Below, in pieces: positions 9,035-18,697 of a DNA stretch of 64,000 nt; positions within the stretch are counted from its first letter, which is position 1; each line of letters opens with the position of its first letter. The translations under genes were made by a program, and so were the position numbers. The notes under the pieces are model-generated. The model worked only from the letters and a program-made list of their open reading frames with translations. It had not been told where the DNA came from and did no database searches. Source of the DNA: Pyrenophora tritici-repentis (lineage: Eukaryota > Ascomycota > Dothideomycetes > Pleosporales > Pleosporaceae); assembly GCF_003171515.1 (NCBI RefSeq), contig NC_089399.1:1798001-1862000 (forward strand), written 5' to 3'.

Positions 9035-9220
9035 TGTGAAGGTCGTCCGAAGATGATCTTGGGTTGGTTCTCGGGGATAGAGTGATGCGATGGACACGAG
9101 GGTGTATAGCACGATTGGTAGATCGATATAATATACGGGGAGTTGAGAATCAAGTACTAATCCTTAGATTTCAAAGTTGAACACAATGAACCGTAAGGGC
9201 TCATTGCCTATTGTTATATA
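9035..9220 (-). repeat. 186-bp dispersed repeat, copy 2
   Basis: This is the reverse complement of 2251-2436 with the same length. Here it is bordered by the 27-bp minisatellite on one side and by a GTCC-rich leader on the other, so the flanks differ between the copies. Confidence 0.75.
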
Positions 9221-9480
9221 CTAGCGAATGTCCTATGTCCTAGACGTCCTACGTTGTCCTACACTGTCCCATGCGTGGGACATCGCGGTACATCGTGGGA
9301 TTCCTTGGGACACACGTGACATGTCCCATGGTGGCGTTCCGCCAAGCTTTGTGGGATGCGGGGCAGGCTTACGTCATTGGTCCTTGTACACCTTTGTACG
9401 CCTTTGTCTGAGAAGGGATTCCGACAAGGTCTCCATCCTTCTGCCCTTCATATCTTGCACTGTGTCCTCTCCTTAGGTTC
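9221..9480 (+). other. GTCCY-rich leader upstream of gag relic
   Basis: The stretch contains repeated GTCCTA/GTCCCA words, several as inverted pairs (for example TGTCCCATGCGTGGGACA). It lies directly before the Copia gag relic and may be the LTR or leader of that dead element. No gene seen. Confidence 0.35.
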
Positions 9481-10440
9481 GTAACAAGTTCTAGCTAGAG
9501 AAAGCTGAAGGGCGCAGACGCCAAAACGTTTATAAACCTACTAAACACCCCCTACACCTTAAAACTACACATAACTACAGCATTTAACGCGTTATAGATA
9601 GTTAAAAGCACAACCGCGAAGATAGGCAGCGACAACAGATACGATAAAGAGCCTAAGATTCTAAAGCTAACGAAGGAGAATTACGAGAAATAGTTCCGCA
9701 ATAACAAACTAAAGCTAAAGAGAAAGGGAATCTTCTATACTATTAAAGTTACGAAGCACACGTACACCTAGATTACACGATATAGAGCTAGCACCTCTAC
9801 ATTAACTACTAACACCTCTAAAGACCTAGCTACCACTGTTAACCTTATAAAATAAGTAAGCGTCCTAGGCCTAATAAGCGACTTCGAACGACTAGGAGGT
9901 ACATAGAACGCTAAAAAGGCAAAGGAATACAATAAGGATAAGGCTAAGGCACTGTTCTATATTATAAATAGTCTCCTTAATAATAACGACGCTCTCGCAG
10001 ACGAGTATAAGACTACATCTACCCTCTAGACCGCACTAAAAGTTAAGTACTTAAAGACTAATTAGTTAATAGCTAACAACATTATAACTAAGCTTTAGAA
10101 CTTCACCTAGAAAGACGAGAAGTGTCATGGATCGTGATCGAACTCACAATCATAGTCATGTGACAGGGCCGGCCCGACTGGCGAACCGAGCGGCCCGTGC
10201 GCAGAACACCAAGATTCTGCCGGAGCTGCGCTCTACAACTCGATAACGTAGTATCTCACTAGTAATACAATCTCAACTCCTATTCTCCGCCCGTTACAGA
10301 AGGATGTCGACTACACGTAGGCAAAGCTAAAAGAATACTACTATAAGATTATTGTAGCTAAGCCTGCTGCTAAGGGACTCTATAATAATAAGGCACTTCT
10401 CTAGATTATGCTACGCGCTCTTCTAGAAAGTGTAAGGGGC
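9481..10440 (+). pseudogene. RIP-degraded Copia gag relic
   Basis: Plus-strand reading gives a UBN2-type gag (NYEKWFRNNKLKLKRKG ... FYIINSLLNNNDALADEYK ... LIANNIITKL) in which the Trp positions I read are TAG rather than TGG and several other codons are TAA. A solo LTR interrupts it at 10123-10298. If the LTR and one target copy are removed the frame resumes in phase (KDEK then DVDYTW). The stop pattern is that of RIP. No protein can be made. Confidence 0.75.
10123..10298 (+). repeat. Solo LTR, family A, inserted in Copia gag relic
   Basis: The 176-bp sequence TGTCATGGATC...GTTACA lies inside the gag relic. The flanks share AGAAG (10118-10122 and 10298-10302, the second overlapping the terminal A), or GAAG if the LTR is taken to end in CA. 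It is the same family as 1401-1571 but in the opposite orientation. Confidence 0.75.
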
Positions 10441-11724
10441 GAGAGTCTATAAGACTAGCGGCACGACTACATGCACCACGCGTGCGCAAAAGGCATGCAC
10501 AAGTTGAATCAACGCGATTCAGCTTGCGTAGTCGATATTTATGTAGGAGGCATGACTGCGCTGCTCTCTTAGCCTACAAGTAGGCCTACATGGGTCTAGC
10601 CCATCACAGTATCCTATTCTCGCGCGCTTTGCGCTCGATATATTAAGTATACTAGCTAGCAGCTGTAAGTGCGAGCGCATGTTTAGCAAGCTTAGGGATC
10701 TCCTTACACCTCGACGCCGTCGTATTAGGTCGCAACTACTCGCCGCGCTTTAATGTATACGAGCTTAGATAAGCGCTAGCGTCTGTTTACCTAATTAGTT
10801 AGTTTGTAATACGCTTAGTAACAGCGACATTAACAGGCTGTATAGCCTTAACGAGTGGCAGACTTCGAGCGACGACGACGGTGACTAACGGGCAACTACA
10901 CGGGCAACGACGACAGCTAGGGACTACTCGCTGCTCCTTCCTAAAACGGCAACTATATAACCAAATAATTAATCAACTAATCAATTAAATATGCTCATAT
11001 AGCCCTATCAAACAAGCAAATCAAATACAACACTACGAGAGACCCAAATCGAGCAAATATCGTGCCTCATATTTGCTTGATTTGCTTGTTAGCAACTATG
11101 CCAAGGCAGCAGACAATCTTGTGATTAATTGCTGCATACAAAATGTACTAACCGATGCTGAGCAAGGAAGCCGAGAAACCGGGTGGTTCGGCTTGCGGCG
11201 AGCAAATGTAAGCAGCACCTGTGCGCACCTTGGTGTAATTACCGGCAAAGCCTAAGTTGCTCCTAGCTCATCAATAACCACTAGGTGCTCTCGTGAGCAT
11301 TCGATGCCTCTGGACAGTTGGTTCAAAACCTGCTCAGTGCTACTGTCAACGCCCGAGCCGATGGTCATTCATGAGCCGAAGGGTCCTGTATTACTAAACC
11401 CTTCACCGAGCCAAGCCGTGGCTTGCTTAGCATGAGTACGTCCTGGGATTAATGGGATTAAATGTTTCTTTTCCTTCTTCTGACTCATACTCAAGCTTGG
11501 ATACATAGTTTGTCATACAGGTAGCGTATCTGATAACTACCTAAGTATGCCAGAAGTTTTCTATGCTGAAGACACCCAGGTAGTTTCATTTGAGAATGCC
11601 CAGAATAGTCACCCACAGGATAGCTTTTAGACAAATACATTGATACCATAGACGATATAATATAGAGTACTATGTATTCCACCGAGCATGGCTCACAATA
11701 CACTATCTATACTGAAGAGTATAG
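10441..11724. other. Relic transposon DNA, no gene
   Basis: To about 10950 the sequence is TAG/TAA-rich relic DNA. A segment ending GGGTCTAGCCCATCACA at 10610 resembles the end of the repeat near 2470. An inverted repeat of AACAAGCAAATCAAAT lies at about 11012-11094. From 11100 on the base composition is ordinary, but I find no supported gene. Confidence 0.4.
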
Positions 11725-12064
11725 CTAGCAGACGTCACCGTCCTGTCCTTGCCCCCCATAATTGTTGATACAACTGGTTCCGTAAGCGTCCAATGCGCCG
11801 ACACTGTCGAGAAGACAGCAAGCGTAGGTCTGCGTGGGATAAATTTGTTAGTTTACTATAAGTTTATCGCAAATGCTGCAGGCACTTTGATCTTACCGGA
11901 GGTTTGCCTTGTTGCCCTGGTGAAAAGTCCCACCAGTCCCCCACGTTTGCGGGACACAGGGCGCCATCTTGAACAACCTGGCCATTTGCTAGCTCGCAGG
12001 TTACGAGAAAGCGATTGCATGAGGCTGTTGCAGCCAAGGGCAAAAGATATACGAGAGTTTTCAT
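11725..12064 (-). CDS. Small secreted cysteine-containing protein (90 aa)
   Basis: A two-exon gene: exon 1 12064-11897, intron 11896-11830 (67 nt, GTAAGA donor, AACTAAC branch point, ACGCAG acceptor), exon 2 11829-11725. The ATG begins a signal peptide (MKTLVYLLPLAATAS). The mature protein of about 75 residues has Cys at positions 16, 23, 37, 60, 61, 76 and 90, the last being the C-terminal residue, and a WWDF motif. A TATATAA box lies about 120 bp upstream. I recognise no family. A secreted, small, Cys-rich product in a transposon island is the usual profile of a fungal effector candidate, but that role is inference. Seven cysteines leave one unpaired unless signal cleavage removes Cys16. 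Confidence 0.65.
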
Positions 12065-12182
12065 TGCGAGGTCCTTTAGGTTGGGAACCGTCAAATACGA
12101 TTGAGGATTTGTACAAGTCTGTCGGGAAATTTGTGCGCAGTTCGGATGTTTATTTTCCACCTTTTCAGTCCATCCTGGGACT

Positions 12183-12189
12183 TATATAC
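12183..12189 (-). promoter_or_regulatory. TATA box of the 90-aa secreted protein gene
   Basis: TATATAA on the minus strand lies about 120 bp before the ATG at 12064. Spacing fits a start site near 12155 with a 5' leader of about 90 nt. Confidence 0.45.
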
Positions 12190-12922
12190 ATTTTTTTATG
12201 CTAAAAGTGATATGCGTTAGGTCAGGGGCGGTCAGCAGTTAACAGTCAGGCCATGTCAAGATCAAGATCAGTACGCGTCTTTCTACGCGATCCTTGAGCC
12301 GAACAAGTCATGACAAGATGGAGCCCCTACGCCATGAAGGGCACAGGTCTTGGTATCGCATATGCTTCGTCATACTTGCCCTGTTCCTCTTGTTCAGTCT
12401 TACGTGAGATAATGGGGTACATCCTCTCGTGCTCACGGTTCGCTACAACGACTGGTAAGTGCAGTACAGGCAATCTTTTTCTTCTTGAAAACGGTGAAGG
12501 ATCTTCACCGTTGCCAATATCTGGCAGCATTCAAATCGCATTGTCCACACGTATAATTCTCACCGGGGTCTCGGACCAGTCGAATTCGAACGACGAAGAT
12601 CTGGTGAGCCTTCGATACAGATTCTGCGCAATCACGGATGCGTAAGTCTTTACACGCCATTCAGCTGCTTGTTCGTGGTGAGCTTATATCTTTTATGCTC
12701 ACGGAAGTACGTCGATTCGGATAGCCATGCCGGGCATAATGTAATCTATGTTTCTACGGCAATGGTCTATTTTTCTAAAGTGCGTCGTAATTCTAATCAG
12801 CGTTAAGCTCGCGTTACTTTCTCGAACTCATGCGGCGATTATCGGAGGCGAATCAGGTACACCTCAGCCTACAGTGTGATTGACCGTTGCTTAGACAGTG
12901 CGCGATCGATTTCCTTTAACTA
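12190..12922. other. Gene-free stretch left of the Fot1 element
   Basis: Ordinary base composition and only short frames without family features. The last part borders the TA insertion site (12921-12922) of the transposon. Confidence 0.4.
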
Positions 12923-15017
12923 CAGTGCACGGTCACCAGATGATCACCAACGCCAGTTGAGCACCCCAACAACTCAATATACTCAAAAAGATGGACCTGT
13001 AGAGCCCCCACTAGTCGTGATAAAATTGCGTAAATAATAATTAATACTATATACAGGCCTGGGAAAGTCTTGCGCTAGTCAAATAATTTTTTTGTGGGCT
13101 GGATTGGTCGTGAACGGCGACTACGCGCTGGGGTAGCTGGTGCAACGCTTGCGACTCCTACCACAGCTGGAGCAACCCCAACACGCTTTTGACGCTTTGT
13201 AGCTGGTTTATGAGGTTGTGAAGCTTTGCGCTTACCCTTTTGGGGCAATTGTATAACTTTTCTGGCGTTGTTGAGGGGCTTCTGGTGTTGTTTCTCAGCC
13301 AGTTTTGCAGCAGCTACCTTCCTCCGCTCCTCCCGGAGTCTCTCACGCTCAACACGCTTCTCCTTCTGTAGTTGAAGCTTGCAGAGGCGAGCTTTCTCCT
13401 TCATCTCAGCTATCTCGGCTTTTTGAAGCTGTAGTTGTTCGGCTTGTTGTTGTCGTGATACCTGATCATCCCGAGCTTGTTGTACACGCTTGGGTGACCA
13501 CAAAATAGCTCCCCATGATACTCAGGATGGTTATCAAGCTGTAGGGTGTATGACTTGTTATCCCGTCTCTTCTTGATGGCTAGGGAGTTTCTGAGACCTC
13601 TGACCTCGCCGCGGAGGAGTGTATTTTGAGCTGCAATGTGGTGCAAACTTCGTTGAAGCTTCTTGACGTCCTTGTTGCTCTGATCCCTCACCTCACGGCG
13701 TACAATTGACTTGAGCTTGAGCCAATCCTCCCCGGAGAGTACAGAGGTTGAGCTCTCTTCTGAATCTGATGCCTCCTTGGCAAACTTTTTGAGTACAACC
13801 TCTGGGTTGGGTGGGTGTATACCAGTTGCTTCAAAGGACCTCTTGATGAGTAGAGGTTTGAAAGTCTTACTCCAAGCCCTCCAGAAGAGCGGGAAGAAGT
13901 CTCCTTTAGATATATTAAGTAACCCTTGGCTGTCTTGAAGGTATTCAGCCAACTCAGTTGAGTAAGCGTTCGCGAGAGGTTTAAACATCACAACGTCAAG
14001 CGGTTGAAGCGTATGGGTAGCGTGAGGTGGGTATACAGCTAATAGGATCTTGTGGTCGTTGCAGTAATTGATAAAGTCCATAGTAACATGGGATCCATGG
14101 CCGTCAAGGAGTAGTAATCGATACCCAGTTGAAGCATGCCGTCTGGTTTCTCTCTCAAACACCTCTTTGAGCCAAGCTAACCCAATATCGTTGTTGCTCC
14201 AGCCAGAGGGAGACGACGTAGTAAAGACCGAGTGCTCCCCTACTTGTATAGCATCAACCCAGCTTGATTGAACAGCTCCATTGGCTCCCTTGAAGATGAG
14301 TGAAGGACTCAGAACTGAGCCATCTGAACAGATACAAGCCAGCACTGTTATCCACTCAGTTGAGCCATCCTCAAGTGCTTGGCGTACCCCCTTTTGATCG
14401 TAGAGTGCCTTAGAGAAGATACGCTTTGTTCTGCCAATCCTTCCAAGTTGAAACCCCTTCTCATCCATATTGAATATATAGGTGGGCGAGATGTTGTACT
14501 CCTCAATCTTATTAAGGAGAAGCTTGAAATACAAGCTGTACTTGGCTCCTGAATCGGCTTTGCACCGTTGTTTGCTCATCCCCTTGCTGTAGGCAGAGAT
14601 GAGATGGTTGGGATGCCGGCGGAGGAACCGGGAAACCCAGGTTTCTGAAACCGCTTTTCTAGCCAAAGATGAAGCAAAGCGTTGTATCATTAACCTCGTA
14701 GGTGGCAAACGTCGTTCAGTAAGTGTCTGTATGTACTTTACAAGCTCGGTTTCGTGTTGTGGATGGAGGGAGAGCTGGCGCACGCCATAGGCCTCGGTTT
14801 CGCCCTTGTGCCGTCTCATCAGCGTCATACGTCCTACACCATACTTTTTAGCAATTGCTTGGTACGAGAATTCATCTCCTGGTTCGCGTGATTCGATTTC
14901 TGCAATCGCTTCTTGAATCGGATCCATATTGGTTGAGTTATGACGCGTTGAAGTTGTGTTGTGGTGGTGGTGGGGGTGCTCAACTGGCGTTGGTGATCAT
15001 CTGGTGACCGTGCACTG
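12923..15017 (-). mobile_element. Fot1/pogo-type DNA transposon (2095 bp)
   Basis: Perfect 45-bp terminal inverted repeats (start CAGTGCACGGTCACCAGATG, 12923-12967 and 14973-15017) are bordered by TA on both sides (12921-12922, 15018-15019), the target duplication of Tc1/mariner-pogo elements. The interior is filled by one leftward transposase frame. Perfect repeats and the lack of RIP stops suggest recent movement. The transposase carries a one-base frameshift, so this copy may depend on another for movement. Confidence 0.93.
13075..14927 (-). pseudogene. Fot1/pogo transposase with a C-terminal frameshift
   Basis: The main frame (14927-13410) starts MDPIQEAIAEIES. It has a psq-type helix-turn-helix (FSYQAIAKKYGVGRMTLMRR), a CENP-B/Tc5 DNA-binding domain (residues about 60-130) and a DDE_1 catalytic domain with Asp in NMDEKGF, Asp in LLLDGHGSH and Asp in LQPLDV. 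The C-terminal coiled, basic part (QQARDDQVSRQQQAEQLQLQ ...) is in another frame (13503-13075). The two join cleanly if the run CCCC at 13511-13514 (GGGG on the coding strand) had one more base. This is either a real frameshift or a homopolymer error. The lost part lies outside the catalytic triad, so partial function is possible. Confidence 0.85.
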
Positions 15018-15019
15018 TA

Positions 15020-16460
15020 GTGTCCTGGTACGCCAAAGATCGCCGATAATTCTCTAGCGCTGTCACAAGAGATGGACCACGTTTCTGTCGTGGACCTGCA
15101 GTTACCTGCAAGTGTGTGGCACCCTAAATTCCAGAATCCCTGCCCAATGCCATATAGAGATTCAAGCGGTTTCTCGTTCTTCGCGCCAAGGTGGGTAGGG
15201 ACTTGACCGGTCTTGTGAGGGTATCGTATAGGCCTTGCACAAATTCCTGATTGACAGCGTCAGCCACTGATACTTGCGTATCGAATAATGGCACGGACCT
15301 TGCCAGCGACACCAAGCCCGCCTCCGAGTCCAACAACCTCTTCGCTAGGGCGGTGAACTTCGTTGGCGAAAAAATACGCAGGAATATTTCGGTAGCCATT
15401 GGCTACGTTGAGAAGGATCGCTGCGGATGCTTCGGGCTGTCAGCGAGCTCTCGTGTAGATCACTGATCCGCAGACTTGTCAACAATCAATCAGATCGGCA
15501 TGATTGATTCCTATCTAGGCTAAAGGCTACCTAATGAAGTAATTCTTTAACCTATATAGGAATCAATCATGTCGATCGATTGATTGTTGACAAGTCTGCT
15601 GATCCGAAGCTTACTCCTCATGCCCGTCTCGGTGAGATCCCCGGCGGAATGAAAAGTCGCACTTGTGACTTGGTGTGCGCGGCGATGAGCGGCCTTCTCA
15701 ACGCGCTCATGAGCAAGCTCGTGGTAAGACTATCGTAAAATCTGCCTTCATACTCAGATTGACAGGTCTGTCGCGCCATATTCCGGGCCAGCCTGTCCAG
15801 TTGGACAGGAATTACCACCTTCCCATTCGCTTGACCATACGTGCTTTTTGAATCCCATGTTTCTTCTCCCGTCGCCGGCGGATGCTTTTAGGTCGGCCGC
15901 TTTATCAAGCGTTCGCAATAGTCTGACGTGTCGGTGAGCATTGAGGTAAGGAAACCGACACCGCCACTGCTACACCAATGCCATATGTCCTCACATCTTG
16001 ATTCATGTCTATATCTGTCAGCACGTGAAGCGACTGTCTGTAACAGTTCTCTTACACCAAACTCTATGACGTAGCCCAGACAACTCGTCAGCAGCTTACT
16101 CTGCACTTTGTGTTGGTAGATTTGCGAATGGATCACAACCTCAGTCGTTTCGGGTTGATAAGCTTCCAACTTGTCGCAAAGTTCAGATGCTGAATGTCCG
16201 CTTAGGCGCTCCCCTGATTTAATCTTCCTGCCTTTCTGTCGTGGAGGTGCCCACGTTCCCGGAAACAAGTGCGCATTGCAAGCGCTGTTGGGCATTATTG
16301 CACCCAGCATCGTGGGCAACGCGACGCGAAAATGCACTTGTTGATACCCATTCACGCAGTTAAACATTTCGAATACTTGTGTAAAGTCCTCTATGTGATG
16401 GGTTTCCACCTATCTTACGGAGCTCGCGTCAAAGACACATTCAAACCTAATCTTCGCCCT
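15020..16460 (-). pseudogene. Degraded gene of unknown family
   Basis: On the minus strand one frame runs from about 16460 through 15618 with only three stops: TAG at 16410-16412, TAA at 15888-15890 and TGA at 15618-15620. The sequence between them is protein-like (for example QSEYEGRFYDSLTTSLLMSA). A MITE sits at 15471-15598. Beyond it a further open stretch (15399-15124) continues, after another TAG, to the Fot1 insertion. TAG and TAA again fit Trp and Gln codons changed by C-to-T. I could not assign a family; introns or frameshifts separate the last block from the first. It may be an old gene or transposon part caught in RIP. Confidence 0.45.
15471..15598 (-). mobile_element. hAT-type MITE, copy 2 (128 bp)
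   Basis: Same length and arms as 2037-2164 but inverted, flanked by the perfect 8-bp duplication CTGATCCG (15463-15470, 15599-15606). Its termini read CAGACTTGTCAACAATC at both ends, where copy 1 has CAGACTCCGCAACAATC at both ends. Confidence 0.9.
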
Positions 16461-17084
16461 TGCCTGATGCCAATACCGTCTGTAATGGTGAAAAAAAATG
16501 CCCTTGTTATAGTGTGTGATGGTAGCTAGATGATGGACCCCTTGGTATACTTGTACAATCGCCTCATTGAAATCGCCAACGGTAGTTTCCCGCTACTCTT
16601 TAGATACAGAAATAGTTCATGTATTTTAATGGCGAGATGGAACCAGCGCTGCATATCAACGTATGTCTTTCAAGGATAGTCTGAGGACAGGAGACTTCAC
16701 AAGCCCATTTCGTCGCTAACGCAAAGCTAGACATTAGACTTTGATCTTTCAACACACGTCGATATATATGACTAGGGGTTGCATTTAATCAGATATGTAT
16801 TGCAGCCATTACAAACTCGCAGTCATTTCAAATTCCCTCCCATTCACATCTGAGCTGATGCCGCGGACCTGCGCAAGGTTGATGCGACAGCAGGATATGT
16901 AGCGCATGCCATGCGTGTCCGCAAATTTACCTGTAGTTCTCATCCCTCCGTCGGCTTTTCTTCCTACATATACACTCGCGTCTTAATTTTCATAAAGACA
17001 GTTTGCGCCCATCGCTCACATTCTATCAACACATCACAGTCTCCACTTTCCATACTAATCATAAAAACATACACATGCACTCGA
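16461..17084. other. Gene-free stretch
   Basis: No supported coding frame. It contains the 3' flank of the methyltransferase gene that ends at 17085. Confidence 0.4.
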
Positions 17085-18294
17085 TCAAGCCCCCGGCTTC
17101 TGCGCATACGTAATGTGAAACTGGACATATGTGTGCACCGCCGGATCCCTAACTTCCCTCTTCGCCAACGCAAGTATAATCTGTAAATCCTCCGGCCTCC
17201 CACCCAGCATCTGCGTATACCCTCTCAGCATATACGCCTCAAACCCGCCTTCTAGGATCATAATCTGTTCGAGCCTCCCAATCGTACGCAGCCGCTTCGA
17301 CCGCGGCCACGTGCCCATGGGTAACTTGAACACTTCATCTGTAACGTTAATGAAGCCCGCATCTTTCATCTGCGCGTTCCAAGCGCGGGGTGCGTCGAGG
17401 GGCGCCCCCATTTTCTCTGCGATTTCAAAGTAGAGACGGCCGGATTCGACGTAGCCGCTGTTGGGCGGGATTGTGTCGTCGTCAGAGAGGGCACCGGGGA
17501 TGGTGCTTGCGAGCTGGATCCAGCCGCCTGGTTTGAGGTGTGTGTAGGCTTGTTGGATGAGGCGGGGCCAGTCGCGCACGGCGGTCATGAGGTCGCGGCC
17601 GTGGATGAAGTCAAAGTGGTCGGGGCGGTAGGGCCAATCTTCTTCGACGTCATCGATTTCAAACGTGCAGTTGGGGGGCACGAAGGCGGGTTGTGTGGCG
17701 GCAATGTCGACGCCTATGATATTGGCCAGGGGGTACTTGTCCGCCATGTCCATAGCCCAGATGCCGGTTCCGGTGCCTAGGTCGAGGACGCGGGCATTTG
17801 CAGAGTTTAAGGTGGTGTCGGGGATTGGGGCGATGAAGAGGCGGTCGCGCAGGAGGAGCGTATATTTGTGGTGTTGGAGGTCAATGCGGTCGAGTTCTTT
17901 TTCGTCAATAGGCATGCCATAGGCGTGCTTGCCGTATGAGGGATAGAGACGGCCTTCTATTTCTACCCCGCGCCGTACTTCAGAGAGGATGGATGAGAGA
18001 AATGAGGATGCGTCCGAGTCGGCGTAGCTACCATGGTCATCAACATCACAGCTTCCAACACGAACTTCACGTCATGTCGATTTTCGCTCACCCTTCATCC
18101 GTAGACGCTTCACTAGTGTCATCTTGAGCCTCCAGTGGGAACGCTGCACTGTTCTCCTGGTCGAATTCCGAGGATGAGCCCATGTCGACGCCAGAATCCA
18201 CAGTGGAGTCGTGGGGAGCGGGAGCAGGTGTTTCGCGCGCATTGACAGGCGGTGGAGCTGGGGTTTGCGCTTCCAGATCCTCGAGGCCAGACAT
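17085..18294 (-). CDS. LaeA/UMTA-like SAM-dependent methyltransferase
   Basis: Two exons: 18294-18092 and 18027-17085, joined over a 64-nt intron (GTGAGC...GGTAG), give 381 residues. The first ~70 residues are acidic, Pro/Ser-rich and probably disordered. After the junction comes YADSDASSFLSS ... EGRLYPSYGKHAYG, then the class I fold with motif I VLDLGTGTG, the acidic end of strand 2 (GVDIA) and the post-I region HGRDLMTAVRDWP...LKPGGW. This layout is that of the large fungal LaeA/UMTA-like family, many members of which act in or regulate secondary metabolism; the substrate is unknown. It diverges from the O-methyltransferase at 18698 across 403 bp, so the two may share a promoter region. Confidence 0.88.
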
Positions 18295-18697
18295 TGTCGC
18301 GACGATCTAGAAGCCGAAAGAGGCAACTTTGTCGTCACACACACTCCAGGGCCAAGTAGAACTAGTGGGGTGGAGTAAGTGATGGGTAACAAGGAACAAG
18401 GACAAGTCGCACAGTAAGAAAGCGGGTGGAACGCGGCAAAAGTCCAGGTTTCGAGAGGTTTCGAGGTCCTTGAAGCTCGGCTCGCTGTCTGTTCAGGCCC
18501 GCGCGTCTTGCTTCCCGCCTTTTTCCGACTCTTTTTGCCTCTATCGATCTTTTTGTCGAGCTCGGCCAAGATGATGTCCGATGAGGGGTAAAGGAGACTG
18601 GAAGATTGCGACGACGACGATTCTGTCGCACCTGACTTATGCGCTGTTCGACATCTCTAGTCATCGCGATCCCCCCTCTGCCAAACTTTATTTTATC

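Noticed and set aside
8887..9153. Minus-strand frame with a 9-residue repeat over the 27-bp array
   Set aside because: The frame follows from a repeat unit divisible by three in repeat DNA; no signal peptide, splice or domain.
11725..12064. Match of the small secreted protein to a known host-selective toxin
   Set aside because: Neither its length nor its cysteine positions remind me of a specific toxin; without a search I make no such claim.
11749..12204. 151-codon plus-strand frame over the small secreted protein gene
   Set aside because: It lacks a signal peptide or domain, while the minus strand shows a signal peptide, intron signals and a TATA box.
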